NCBI RefSeq assembly: GCF_003286645.3
Contig: NZ_CP127382.2
Coordinates: 1,054,001 to 1,118,000 of the forward strand
DNA from: Aerococcus tenax
Lineage (GTDB): Bacteria > Bacillota > Bacilli > Lactobacillales > Aerococcaceae
Direction of reading: 5' to 3'
Length of the DNA: 64,000 nucleotides
The notes beneath the pieces are model-generated. The model was not told where the DNA came from and ran no database searches. It saw only the letters and a program-made list of their open reading frames with translations. Of this stretch, positions 39,612-48,503 are shown piece by piece; within the stretch, counting starts at the first letter, position 1; the number at the start of each line of letters is the position of its first letter. Position numbers and translations under genes: made by a program.

Positions 39612-40994
39612 TTGTCCAAAAATTCTCCTTCACAAACAAAAGATAAGAAAAAAAATACCTATTTAGTTTTCTCTATTATTATTCTGACCTTATTCATTAT
39701 TGCTTTTGCCCTGATTTATCACGTTAAAGTCAAGTCGACCAAAGAAGTGACCACTGGTGTCATTAATATGCGAAATGGTCCCGGAATCACCTATGATATC
39801 TCCCAGCAAATTGACCAAGGAAGTCAATATCAGGTGCTTGAAGAAAAGCACGACTGGAAGCATATCATCCTTGATAATGGTCAAAGCGGCTGGATTCCCA
39901 ATTGGTTAGCTAATGATAGCTTAGCTAATAATGAAGAAGAAGCGAAGGCAGGAACAGGATTTATTGCCACGGTTTTATCCGACCAGGTTAATGTTTATCA
40001 AGATGATTCCACCAATTCTCAAGTGATTGGCCAAGCCAATGATAATGAAAAATATAATATCCTCTACCAGTCGGGTGATATGATCAATATCCAATACAAG
40101 GACGACATTGGCTGGATTCCCCAAAATCAAATTGAAATCACTCCGGGAGTCATTACCCAAGCCCCAGGACGCCAACAGACTAAGGAAGAAAAAGCAGCAA
40201 CAGACGCTTTCTTAGCTAATTATGACGCCTCAGTGACCGCTACCGCTGCCGGTGTCCATATCCGCAGCCAGGCAAGTAATGACTCAGAAATTATCTATAA
40301 GGGTCAAATCCATGAAAAATTTGCCTATCTTGGCCAAGAAGGTGCCTATTACCATGTCAAAGCCCAAGACGGTACGGAAGGTTACCTAGCCAATTGGTTA
40401 GCAGAATCGGATTCAACCGCCATGGAAGAGAAGGCAAAATCCCTAGCCAATACCTCAACCATTAAAGGGAAAACCATTGTCTTAGACCCTGGTCACGGGG
40501 GGAGTGACCCAGGAGCCATACGCGGTGATAAACAGGAAAAAAATGTCACCCTAAAAACCGCCCAAGTTGTTAAAGGGCTGCTCGAAGATTATGGAGTTAA
40601 TGTCTTAATGACTCGGGAAGATGATACTTTCGTTGACCTAGCGCCGCGTGCAGACATCTATAATCAAGCCCAAGCGGATGCCTTCATTAGTCTTCACTAT
40701 GATGCTGCTGAAGAAACGACAGTATCGGGAACCACCGTTTACTACTATGATGACGCTTCTATTCCTTTAAGTGAAAATGTCCAAGCGCAATTGATGGAAA
40801 AAATGCCCCTGGCAAGTAATGGCACTCGTTTCGGTAATTTCCAAGTCATTCGTGATTCAAGACCCCCTGCTATTCTGATTGAATTGGGCTACATGAGTAA
40901 TCCAAATGATGTCAAGGCCTTTAGCCAAGATGAATATTACCAAAAAGTTGCCCAAAGCATTCTCAATGCCTTAATTATTAATTACCAAGAATAA
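39612..40994 (+). CDS. N-acetylmuramoyl-L-alanine amidase with three SH3b domains
   Basis: Cell-wall hydrolase of 460 residues. One N-terminal membrane helix (about 17-39) serves as anchor or uncleaved signal. Three bacterial SH3 domains follow (about 48-105, 112-172 and 208-268; two carry the GWIP- or GYLANWL-type end). The Amidase_3 zinc domain (about 285-458) has DPGHGG, a Glu in KQEKNV, SLHYDA and IELGYMSN as metal and catalytic residues. The start is TTG with AAGGGGG upstream. Alone, ended by a bidirectional terminator. Confidence 0.94.
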   Translation: MSKNSPSQTKDKKKNTYLVFSIIILTLFIIAFALIYHVKVKSTKEVTTGVINMRNGPGITYDISQQIDQGSQYQVLEEKHDWKHIILDNGQSGWIPNWLANDSLANNEEEAKAGTGFIATVLSDQVNVYQDDSTNSQVIGQANDNEKYNILYQSGDMINIQYKDDIGWIPQNQIEITPGVITQAPGRQQTKEEKAATDAFLANYDASVTATAAGVHIRSQASNDSEIIYKGQIHEKFAYLGQEGAYYHVKAQDGTEGYLANWLAESDSTAMEEKAKSLANTSTIKGKTIVLDPGHGGSDPGAIRGDKQEKNVTLKTAQVVKGLLEDYGVNVLMTREDDTFVDLAPRADIYNQAQADAFISLHYDAAEETTVSGTTVYYYDDASIPLSENVQAQLMEKMPLASNGTRFGNFQVIRDSRPPAILIELGYMSNPNDVKAFSQDEYYQKVAQSILNALIINYQE

Positions 40995-41012
40995 AGTAAA
41001 TAATGACAGAAA

Positions 41013-41050
41013 AAAACTCACTCAGGATTTAAAATTCTTGAGTGAGTTTT
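41013..41050. terminator. bidirectional terminator between the amidase gene and dtd
   Basis: AAAACTCACTCA and TGAGTGAGTTTT form a 12-bp stem. It serves both convergent genes. Confidence 0.9.
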
Positions 41051-41076
41051 CATTTTATCGAATAAAATCGTGCAAG

Positions 41077-41523
41077 TTATTCATCTGAATCTAAGATAAT
41101 CGTTATCGGACCGTCATTAGTTAATTGAACCTGCATATCTGCTCCAAACTGGCCAGTTTCAACTTCTAAACCATAGCTCTTGCGAAGTTCTTCATTCAGT
41201 TGTTGATAGATGGCATCTCCATGGTCTGCTTTAGCCGCATCAATAAAGCTTGGTCGGTTGCCCTTCTTGGTTCTCGCATAGAGGGTAAATTGAGAAATCG
41301 ATAAGATCTTCCCGCCAACTTGATTAATATCCAAGTTCAATTTATCGTTTTCATCAGCAAAAATTCGCATTTTGGCAATCTTTTTAGCCATATATTTAAC
41401 GGTCTCTTCAGTATCACTATCATGGACACCCACGAGGAGCACAAAGCCATGGTCAATGTGACCGACTGTTTCGCCATCAATACTTACACTAGCCTCTTTA
41501 GCCCGTTGGATAACAATTCGCAA
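41077..41523 (-). CDS. dtd: D-aminoacyl-tRNA deacylase
   Basis: Removes D-amino acids (and Gly from tRNA-Ala) from tRNA. The family start (M)RIVIQRAKEASV fixes the initiation codon at a TTG at 41523, with GGGAGA upstream, giving 148 residues. A longer frame to 41559 would add 12 unrelated residues. SQFTLYA and the GxP-type motif NDGPITI at the C-terminus are intact. Lies just after rel, a usual pairing. Confidence 0.93.
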   Translation of the reverse strand: MRIVIQRAKEASVSIDGETVGHIDHGFVLLVGVHDSDTEETVKYMAKKIAKMRIFADENDKLNLDINQVGGKILSISQFTLYARTKKGNRPSFIDAAKADHGDAIYQQLNEELRKSYGLEVETGQFGADMQVQLTNDGPITIILDSDE

Positions 41524-41602
41524 AAAATCTCCCTTTCTATTCAATAAATTTTTATTCACTCAACTATTCTCTCATCGATCACTGACATTTTAAAGACATT
41601 CA

Positions 41603-43849
41603 CTAAACCCGTTCAACATCATAAACATCGGGAACATTTTTAATGCGGTCAATAATCTTTTCTAGCTGGTCTAAACTTTGAATAACAATTCTAATGCGTA
41701 CCTTCAAGTTATTGGTCTTATGATCAACATTTCCGTTGACGTTAGAAATATTGGTTACCAAAGGCGTAATAACCTGCAAGATATCGTTAAGAAAACCGTT
41801 ACGGTCAAATCCATCGATCATAATTTCTACGGCATAGGAATTATTGTGGGTAGCCGCGTCTTCCCAATAGACTTCAATCAATCGTTGAGATTGAACCTCA
41901 TTCATATTTTGGATATTTTGACAGTCTTGGCGGTGAATGGTTACCCCCCGTCCCATGGTGATAAAGCCAATAATTTCATCACCTGGTATGGGGTTGCAGC
42001 AATGAGCTAGGCGGAAGAGAACATTATCTTCACCTTCCACCACAATTCCATCATTGTGGCGAACGGCCATCCGCTCGGACTTGCCCCCCCGGCTGGATTG
42101 ACCGTTATTTTTACGCTCCTCTTCTTCTTGGAGGAAATCTTCCAGTTTCGACTGGTGCTCTTCTTTATCACGGCGTTTCCGTTCATTTTCAGTGATCTTA
42201 TTGGCGACAGCGGAAGCGGATAGTTCACCAAAGCCCACTGCTGCAAATAAGTCGTCGATACTTGAAAAATTAAAGCGTTCCAAACATTTAGCCTGCATAT
42301 CCTTGTTGAATAATTCATTAAAGGAAAAGTCCATCTCTTTAACGGTTTTAATCACGGCTTCCCGGCCACGTTCAATATTTTCATCACGATCTAATAATTT
42401 AAAATGCCGTTTAATCTTATTTTTAGCCCGATTAGTCACCACGAAATTCACCCAGTCCCGACTAGGACCAGCAGAATTCTTAGAGGTTAAGATTTCAACA
42501 ATATCACCGGTATGTAAGCCATAGTTCAAAGGAACAATCTTTCCGTTAACCTTAGCTCCTACCGTACTATGCCCGACTTCGGTATGGATTTGATAAGCAA
42601 AATCCAGTGGGCTGGCGCCTGAGGGTAATTCGCTCACATCACCTTTGGGGGTAAAGACATAGACCTTATCCTTAAAGATATCCTCTTTAACGCTTTCCAC
42701 AAACTGAGTGGCATCATCCGAATCGTCTTGTAAATCCTCAATTTGATGGAACCACTCTAATTGTTTATCTAAATCGTCAGTTTCTACCTTGTCGGTAACC
42801 CCTTTTTTGTAAGCCCAGTGAGCTGCTACCCCATACTCAGCCACCTCATGCATATCAAAGGTTCTAATTTGAATTTCAACAGGTTGGCCATGTTCACCTA
42901 AGACCGTGGTATGGAGAGATTGGTAGCCATTGGCCTTAGGCATAGCGATATAGTCCTTGAAGCGTCCAGGTAGAGGCTTCCAGCTGGTATGGACAATGCC
43001 TAAGACAGCATAGCAATCCTTTACGCTAGGAACCAAGACACGGATAGCTAGGAGGTCATAAATTTCGTCAAAGGTTTTCTTTTGCTGGTGCATCTTTTTA
43101 TAGATGGAATAGATATGCTTAGGACGGCCATAGATATCGTATTCGCCATCAATAATGGGCTTGACATATTTATTTAAAACATCAATCGTCGCGTCAATAT
43201 AAGCTTCCCGTTCTTCTCGTTTTGAGTTCATCAAGTGAACGATCTGGTAATAAGCCTCGGGATTAATATAGCGCAAACAGGTGTCCTCTAGTTCCCATTT
43301 GATCTGACTCATCCCTAGACGGTCAGCTAAAGGGGCATAGATATCGAGGGTTTCTTCGGAAATGCTGACTTGCTTTTCAGGACGGTGCCATTTTAAGGTG
43401 CGCATATTATGTAAACGGTCAGCCAGTTTGACCACAATTACCCGCAAATCATTGGCCATGGCTAAGAGGAGCTTTTGGTGGTTTTCAGCTAGCTGTTCCT
43501 CTTTCGAACGATACTTCACCTTTCCTAACTTCGTCACCCCATCAACCAAAGTGGCAATGGTTTTAGAGAAAAAGTATTCTATATCATCTAAAGTAATACC
43601 AGTATCTTCAACCACATCATGCAAGAAACCAGTGGCTACAGTATCCGGGTCCATTTGTAAATCAGCCAGAATACTGGCCACTTGGGTGGGATGGATAAAA
43701 AACGGTTCCCCCGATTTACGTTTTTGTCCTTCATGCGCCCTCTCCGCAAAAGCACAGGCTTTTTTTATCATAGCTACTTTATCTTCAGGCATATATTGTT
43801 CACATGAAGCGATGACTTCTTCTTTACTTTTGTTTTTAATTTCTGACAT
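41603..43849 (-). CDS. rel: bifunctional (p)ppGpp synthetase/hydrolase Rel
   Basis: Stringent-response enzyme of 748 residues. The HD hydrolase domain (PFFIHPTQVASILADL and FLHDVVEDT, about 47-83) is complete, so hydrolase activity is expected. The synthetase domain has KANGYQSLHTTV and EIQIRT (about 305-340). TGS (about 395-460), a zinc-finger-like part with HCCNPIPGD, and a C-terminal ACT domain follow. Upstream of dtd. Confidence 0.96.
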   Translation of the reverse strand: MSEIKNKSKEEVIASCEQYMPEDKVAMIKKACAFAERAHEGQKRKSGEPFFIHPTQVASILADLQMDPDTVATGFLHDVVEDTGITLDDIEYFFSKTIATLVDGVTKLGKVKYRSKEEQLAENHQKLLLAMANDLRVIVVKLADRLHNMRTLKWHRPEKQVSISEETLDIYAPLADRLGMSQIKWELEDTCLRYINPEAYYQIVHLMNSKREEREAYIDATIDVLNKYVKPIIDGEYDIYGRPKHIYSIYKKMHQQKKTFDEIYDLLAIRVLVPSVKDCYAVLGIVHTSWKPLPGRFKDYIAMPKANGYQSLHTTVLGEHGQPVEIQIRTFDMHEVAEYGVAAHWAYKKGVTDKVETDDLDKQLEWFHQIEDLQDDSDDATQFVESVKEDIFKDKVYVFTPKGDVSELPSGASPLDFAYQIHTEVGHSTVGAKVNGKIVPLNYGLHTGDIVEILTSKNSAGPSRDWVNFVVTNRAKNKIKRHFKLLDRDENIERGREAVIKTVKEMDFSFNELFNKDMQAKCLERFNFSSIDDLFAAVGFGELSASAVANKITENERKRRDKEEHQSKLEDFLQEEEERKNNGQSSRGGKSERMAVRHNDGIVVEGEDNVLFRLAHCCNPIPGDEIIGFITMGRGVTIHRQDCQNIQNMNEVQSQRLIEVYWEDAATHNNSYAVEIMIDGFDRNGFLNDILQVITPLVTNISNVNGNVDHKTNNLKVRIRIVIQSLDQLEKIIDRIKNVPDVYDVERV

Positions 43850-43943
43850 AAGAAGCCCTCCATTCTACAAGATCTTTTAGACAGATATCTAAGTATATTA
43901 TATCCATTATAACGCGCCTGAATGAATGTAGGCAATCATTTAC

Positions 43944-44894
43944 TTACAAACTATTCTTATCCTTATGTTCTCTACCTTTTTTGGCTAAAATCCCATACCA
44001 ATCCCCTGCCCGCATAATCCAAGGGAGATAGAAATCATTAGCAATTAATGCATCCTTTAGCTTGTCAACTTCAGTATAGTAGATGCCGGATAAGATAAAA
44101 GATCCATTATCTTTTAAGTTGTCATAGGCTTGGGGGATGAGCGGCAGGAGAATATCCGCTAAAATATTGGCAGTGATCACATCTACCTGGTCATGGATAC
44201 CGTTGAGCTTATCGTTAGACTGAACAGTCACCTGATCCATGCCAGCATTGAGGTTGATATTAGCCTTAGCAGTTTCGATAATGCTCTCATCATAGTCATA
44301 GGCAGCGACACTTTGAGCCTCTAAGCGTTTTGCCGTAATCGCTAAAATACCTGAACCGGTCCCCACATCAATCACCCGATCACCCTTTTGTAAGACAAGC
44401 CCCATTAAATGAATGGCTAACTGGGTCGTGGGATGGTCTCCGGTGCCGAAAGCCATGCCCGGATCCAAATAAATAGCATTGGAATCAGCCTGTTGACTGT
44501 CTTTTTCCCAAACCGGAATAATTGATAACCAATGATTGACTTGAATCGGTTGATAATAGTCTTGCCAGTTCGACGCCCATGATTGGTCTTCCAGGCGGTT
44601 AATGCTTAGTCCTTGTGAGGACCAAGCAGGATCAAGTGCCTGTAATTTTTCGGCAACCACTTCTTTTAAGGCAGCTTGGTCCGTTTCGGCTGAAAAATAG
44701 CCTTTTACAATGGGGGAGTCCCCATATTTTTCTAGGACATCATCGCTTTTAAAGACACCAAAGGCTGAGGGAAGCTTTAAATAATCTTCGATATCTTGGA
44801 TAGCGACCCCATTAGAACCGAGCGCCATTAAACAATCCGATACCAAGTCAGAGGGAATATTTTGACAATGTATAATTATTTCTAACCAGTCCAT
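43944..44894 (-). CDS. prmA: ribosomal protein L11 methyltransferase
   Basis: Trimethylates L11 with SAM. The 316-residue protein has an N-terminal substrate domain and a Rossmann fold with DVGTGSGILAI (about 181-191) and NILADILLPL. The ATG at 44894 has GGGAGGAG upstream; the longer frame is not conserved. It overlaps neither neighbour. In many lactobacilli rsmE sits between prmA and rel, but it is absent here. Confidence 0.95.
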   Translation of the reverse strand: MDWLEIIIHCQNIPSDLVSDCLMALGSNGVAIQDIEDYLKLPSAFGVFKSDDVLEKYGDSPIVKGYFSAETDQAALKEVVAEKLQALDPAWSSQGLSINRLEDQSWASNWQDYYQPIQVNHWLSIIPVWEKDSQQADSNAIYLDPGMAFGTGDHPTTQLAIHLMGLVLQKGDRVIDVGTGSGILAITAKRLEAQSVAAYDYDESIIETAKANINLNAGMDQVTVQSNDKLNGIHDQVDVITANILADILLPLIPQAYDNLKDNGSFILSGIYYTEVDKLKDALIANDFYLPWIMRAGDWYGILAKKGREHKDKNSL

Positions 44895-44910
44895 AATCTC
44901 ACTCCTCCCT

Positions 44911-45408
44911 CTAGAAACAGAGTAAGGAAGCATCGTAACGATTGGCTACCTTCAAGTTATCAATAATGGTTGCTAAGGCTTTAGTGGACCAATGAATTGT
45001 CATTTGCTGGCGTACATTAGCTTCTAAGCCCCGTAATTGGTGAGCGGTTTCATTAACAAGTTGGTGAATAAGTTGTAAGCAAGCGTCAATATATGACTTT
45101 TCAAAAGCATTAGGCGCTTGATTAGCGGGAATGACAATGTGGTTACTTTGACTATCATTCTTCCTAGCATGTTTGGAAAATGAAAAGCTCAGGGCATAAT
45201 AATCGAGATCATTATAGTATTGGCCAAAATGATCCTCAAAAGTCACTGGAGCAGTACGGTATTCACCAGCTGGGTTAGCAATAAAAAATTGTAATAATAG
45301 TTCGCCTCGCTGGCCATCTTCAATTAGGCGCCAAGGAAAAGCGCTGGGCTCTTTTTCTAGTTGTTCTTGAAGGTACTTTGCTAAGGAATAAAAACGTGTA
45401 TTTGGCAT
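44911..45408 (-). CDS. DUF3013 family protein
   Basis: Uncharacterised 165-residue cytoplasmic protein typical of Lactobacillales and usually placed just upstream of prmA, as here (16-base gap). A central acidic stretch FGQYYNDLDYYALSF is recognisable. No catalytic motif or membrane segment is seen. AAAGGAG precedes its ATG. Confidence 0.75.
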   Translation of the reverse strand: MPNTRFYSLAKYLQEQLEKEPSAFPWRLIEDGQRGELLLQFFIANPAGEYRTAPVTFEDHFGQYYNDLDYYALSFSFSKHARKNDSQSNHIVIPANQAPNAFEKSYIDACLQLIHQLVNETAHQLRGLEANVRQQMTIHWSTKALATIIDNLKVANRYDASLLCF

Positions 45409-45580
45409 GTCAATCTCCTTTTTAACTATCCCTTGCTCCCCTATTTAAAATAAAATGTCTATTGATTAGGAAAGCGAATTTTTATAATTAAATTTATTAT
45501 AACAGTTATTGGTCAATCAAAAAAATTTCTTAATAATTTTCTTAAACCCAAGAGACCCAGTCTTAATAGATCTTCTTTTA

Positions 45581-45589
45581 TGCTATAAT
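45581..45589 (+). promoter_or_regulatory. extended -10 promoter of gpsB
   Basis: TGCTATAAT with a weak TCTTAA 17 bases before the -10 hexamer. Confidence 0.6.
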
Positions 45590-45627
45590 GGTTTTATTAC
45601 AATTATTACTAATTTGAGGTGTCTGGA

Positions 45628-45993
45628 ATGTCTGCTCGTAACTTAACAACCAAAGATATACTACAAAAAGAATTTAAACCAGCCTTGCGTGGCTTTAATA
45701 CCGAAGAAGTTGACGCGTTTTTAGATTTAATTATTCGTGACTATGAATCCTATGAAAAGGAACTAGCCTTTTTACGCCAAGAAAATAATCGCTTAAAACA
45801 AAATATCGAAAGTGAAAGCAAACAGACGAACAACACTAGCAGGAGTTCTAGTCAAGCGGCAACGACTAACTACGATATACTCAAGCGCCTTTCTAAACTG
45901 GAAAAAACGGTCTACGGACAAAGCATTCGCAAACAAAATGAGAACTATCAAGAAGACCCTGTTGAAGAAACTCGTATTTACCGTAGCGAATAA
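45628..45993 (+). CDS. gpsB: cell division regulator GpsB
   Basis: DivIVA-like adaptor of 121 residues that couples peptidoglycan synthases to the division cycle. The N-terminal DivIVA lipid-binding segment (LTTKDILQKEFKPALRGFNTEEVDAFLD) leads into a coiled coil (to about 65), a Ser/Asn-rich linker and a C-terminal trimer helix (DILKRLSKLEKTVYG). The ATG has GAGGTG upstream. Located directly before rnpB, a conserved Firmicutes order. Confidence 0.95.
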   Translation: MSARNLTTKDILQKEFKPALRGFNTEEVDAFLDLIIRDYESYEKELAFLRQENNRLKQNIESESKQTNNTSRSSSQAATTNYDILKRLSKLEKTVYGQSIRKQNENYQEDPVEETRIYRSE

Positions 45994-46033
45994 AAGTCAA
46001 CAGAAAACACTAGCAATTTAATCGTATTTACGG

Positions 46034-46039
46034 TAGAAT
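46034..46039 (+). promoter_or_regulatory. possible -10 of rnpB
   Basis: TAGAAT lies about 14 bases before the 5' end of the RNA. The -35 (TAGCAA, 17 bases upstream) is poor. Confidence 0.4.
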
Positions 46040-46052
46040 TCTAGAGTTGAAC

Positions 46053-46423
46053 ATTGTAAATTTCGGGTAATCGCGGGTACCCCGAGGTATCTGAGGAAAG
46101 TCCATGCTCGCACAAGCTGAGAGGCTTGTAGTGATCGTGCTTAGCGAAACCATAAGCTAAGGCTCAGACGGCGGACAAAAAAGCTAAGGACTTAGTCTAG
46201 GCTTGAGTCATCCTGAAAAGTGCCACAGTGACGAAGTTGAATGGGAAACCCTTCAAGTGGAACGCGGTAAACCCCTCGAGCGAGCAACCCAAACATTGGT
46301 AGGGGCACTTGACGAATCGGAAATGAACGAATTCGTCGGGGCAGTAATGCAGATAGATGATTACCGATCAAGTAGCTTCCTGATCTACTTGTGAACAGAA
46401 CATGGCTTATAGAAATTTACATC
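46053..46423 (+). ncRNA. rnpB: RNase P RNA, type B
   Basis: Catalytic RNA for 5' maturation of tRNA. The conserved core is visible: GAGGAAAGTCCATGCTCGCAC, TGCCACAGTGACGAAG, GGAACGCGGTAAACCCCTCGAG and AACAGAACATGGCTTA. The ends pair as P1 (TGTAAATTTC at 46055-46064 with GAAATTTACA at 46412-46421), which sets the limits at about 371 bases. Close to the Bacillus RNA, hence type B. Ends just before a terminator. Confidence 0.96.
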
Positions 46424-46435
46424 AGGCAACATAAG

Positions 46436-46461
46436 AGGCTGGAACAATGTTCCAGCCTTTT
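46436..46461 (+). terminator. terminator of rnpB
   Basis: AGGCTGGAAC and GTTCCAGCCT form a short perfect hairpin followed by TTTTT. Confidence 0.92.
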
Positions 46462-46517
46462 TATCATAGCGATTTTCATGTTAAGATGTAACAGACAAAT
46501 CAAAAAAGGAGACTATT

Positions 46518-47660
46518 ATGAAACAATATTCCTTAATTGCCACCTGCGCTAGCGGGATTGAGGCCTTAGTATCCAAAGAATTAAAAGATCTGGGCTACTC
46601 AAGGCAAAATGAGAATGGCAGAGTTCGCTTTCAAGGTGACCTTAGTGATGTTGCTAAGACTAATATTTGGCTAAGAACTGCTGACCGGATAAAAATAGTT
46701 ATGGGAGAATTTAAAGCGACCACTTTTGACCAACTTTATGAACAGACCAAAGCCATTGCTTGGGAGGATATCCTCCCCCTCGACGCTGAATTCCCCGTTT
46801 CAGGGAAATCAGTAAAATCTAAACTCCACCATGTGCCGACTTGCCAGAGTATGGTTAAAAAAGCGATCGTCGATCGCTTGAGTGAGGTCTACCATCGTCG
46901 TGGTCATTTACCAGAGACCGGTGCTCGCTACCCCATTGAGATCAGTATTCATAAGGATAAGGCCCTGCTGACCTTGGATAGTTCGGGAACTAGTCTTTTT
47001 AAACGAGGTTACCGTCAAGAAAAAGGCGGAGCCCCTCTAAAAGAAACTTTAGCTGCAGCCTTGGTTGATTTAACCACATGGTTTCCGGACCGCCCCCTTT
47101 ATGATCCGACCACTGGCTCTGGAACCATCGCCATTGAAGCGGCTATGAAAGGGATGAATATTGCACCTGGTCTTAAGCGGTCATTTGTATGCGAGGACTG
47201 GGATATTTTTCCTAAAGAAGTCTTTGACCAAGTCAGAGACCAAGCGCGGGCTGCTATTGACCATGAGGTTCAATTAGATATTCTCGCTTGCGATATTGAC
47301 CATCGCATGATCGAGATCGCTCAGAAAAATGCTGAAGCAGCTGGTGTTAGTCACCAGATCCACTTTAAACAAATGCAATTAGCTGATTTTACTACCCAAA
47401 AAAGCTTTGGCATTATTATCTCCAACCCACCCTATGGTGAACGCCTAAATGATGAGGACTATGTCCATGACCTTTATGAAAAGATGGGAGAAATTTACCG
47501 ACCACTCAAAACTTGGAGTAAGTATATTTTAACCAGTGATGAAAATTTCGAAAGTTACTATGGCCAAAAAGCCACTAAAAAACGTAAGCTCTACAATGGG
47601 GCCCTTAAGGTGGACTATTACCAATACTGGGGCGAAAAACGTCCTCGTAACAAAGCATAA
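46518..47660 (+). CDS. THUMP-domain rRNA N2-guanine methyltransferase (RlmL/YpsC-like)
   Basis: SAM-dependent RNA methyltransferase of 380 residues, the stand-alone class of the RlmL N-terminal half. The THUMP domain spans about 45-155. The catalytic part has YDPTTGSGTIAIEAA (about 195-209), CDIDHRMIEIAQKNA and the SNPPYGERL motif (about 305-313). AAAGGAGA lies upstream of the ATG. A position in 23S rRNA is inferred from the family; the exact guanine is not decided. Confidence 0.93.
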   Translation: MKQYSLIATCASGIEALVSKELKDLGYSRQNENGRVRFQGDLSDVAKTNIWLRTADRIKIVMGEFKATTFDQLYEQTKAIAWEDILPLDAEFPVSGKSVKSKLHHVPTCQSMVKKAIVDRLSEVYHRRGHLPETGARYPIEISIHKDKALLTLDSSGTSLFKRGYRQEKGGAPLKETLAAALVDLTTWFPDRPLYDPTTGSGTIAIEAAMKGMNIAPGLKRSFVCEDWDIFPKEVFDQVRDQARAAIDHEVQLDILACDIDHRMIEIAQKNAEAAGVSHQIHFKQMQLADFTTQKSFGIIISNPPYGERLNDEDYVHDLYEKMGEIYRPLKTWSKYILTSDENFESYYGQKATKKRKLYNGALKVDYYQYWGEKRPRNKA

Positions 47661-47665
47661 AGACT

Positions 47666-47744
47666 AAAAAAGACTGTCATTACCGCTTTCTCTTCACTTA
47701 GTAAGATTGACTAGGTGAATAAGATTGCTAATCACAGTCTTTTT
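47666..47744. terminator. long bidirectional terminator with a nested hairpin
   Basis: The outer stem AAAAAAGACTGT with ACAGTCTTTTT encloses an inner hairpin TCACTTAGT-aagattg-ACTAGGTGA. Serves the convergent methyltransferase and UreI-like genes. Confidence 0.72.
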
Positions 47745-47796
47745 ATATGCCATTAATTTTTCTTTTAAAGTCAGGCCATGCCTATTTACCCTAAAA

Positions 47797-48321
47797 CTAT
47801 AAAGTACTTGGCCAGTTTCCGGTGAGAATGAGCAAGGCTGGAATCCAGCATGTCACTACCCCGGCAAAAATAGTCAAATAATATAACCAATCGCCGTATT
47901 TACGACCTAGATTGTGACTAAAATAGTTGGTTGCCCATAGGTAGCCCCACATGATCCAGTTAAAAACATCCCAATAATTACCGCCATTCCCCATCAGGAT
48001 CCATACAGCAAAGAAAATCGAGTTAAAGGTAACAAATATGGAAAAGTAGCCTAGATTCCTGTTATCCCACTGTTTTATCCGGTTGACACCGTAGGATAAG
48101 TAGGTGTAACCAAATAAAAGACCTGAAATCGCTGTATAATAATAGGTGGAGTCTTTTTCAGCAAAAATTCCATGAACACAAATCATGACATTTAGAAAGA
48201 TATACAAGAGACCAGTAAAAATATTAATCAGTGCGTTGGAATTATCCTCAACCTTATCGAGGTAGTTTAACCCATTAGAAATCAGAACAATTCCAGAAAA
48301 CATTAATGTTATCCCTGACAT
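47797..48321 (-). CDS. AmiS/UreI-family urea or amide channel
   Basis: Integral membrane protein of 174 residues with six predicted helices. It resembles the Helicobacter UreI family: GIVLISNGLNYL near 10-21, SGLLFGYTYLSYGVNR near 66-81, WIMWGYLWATNYF near 121-133 and a C-terminal WIPALLI near 158-164. Family members pass urea or short amides; gating by pH depends on histidines I could not assess. No urease or amidase gene is in the window. Its own promoter and AAAGGAG are present. Confidence 0.82.
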   Translation of the reverse strand: MSGITLMFSGIVLISNGLNYLDKVEDNSNALINIFTGLLYIFLNVMICVHGIFAEKDSTYYYTAISGLLFGYTYLSYGVNRIKQWDNRNLGYFSIFVTFNSIFFAVWILMGNGGNYWDVFNWIMWGYLWATNYFSHNLGRKYGDWLYYLTIFAGVVTCWIPALLILTGNWPSTL

Positions 48322-48359
48322 TTGGACATTCTCCTTTGCATGTTAATGTATTTATCTTA

Positions 48360-48387
48360 ACTATAGCAATTTGCCAATAACTTTCAA
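48360..48387 (-). promoter_or_regulatory. promoter of the UreI-like gene
   Basis: The minus strand has TTGAAA (48382-48387) and TATAGT (48360-48365) with a 16-base spacer. It is about 40 bases before the start codon. Confidence 0.75.
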
Positions 48388-48503
48388 TTGATAATTTGCC
48401 AGGGACGAACACTCTGATGATATTGTATCTATTGAATCTTTATTTAAAGTATATTTTATTTACTTATTCATTAATTATTGGAGTGGATCATTTAAGGATG
48501 ATT

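Noticed and set aside
41524..41559. Longer N-terminus for dtd
   Set aside because: The family begins at the (M)RIVIQR segment, and the TTG there has GGGAGA upstream.
46203..46394. 63-codon plus-strand open frame
   Set aside because: It lies wholly inside the RNase P RNA.
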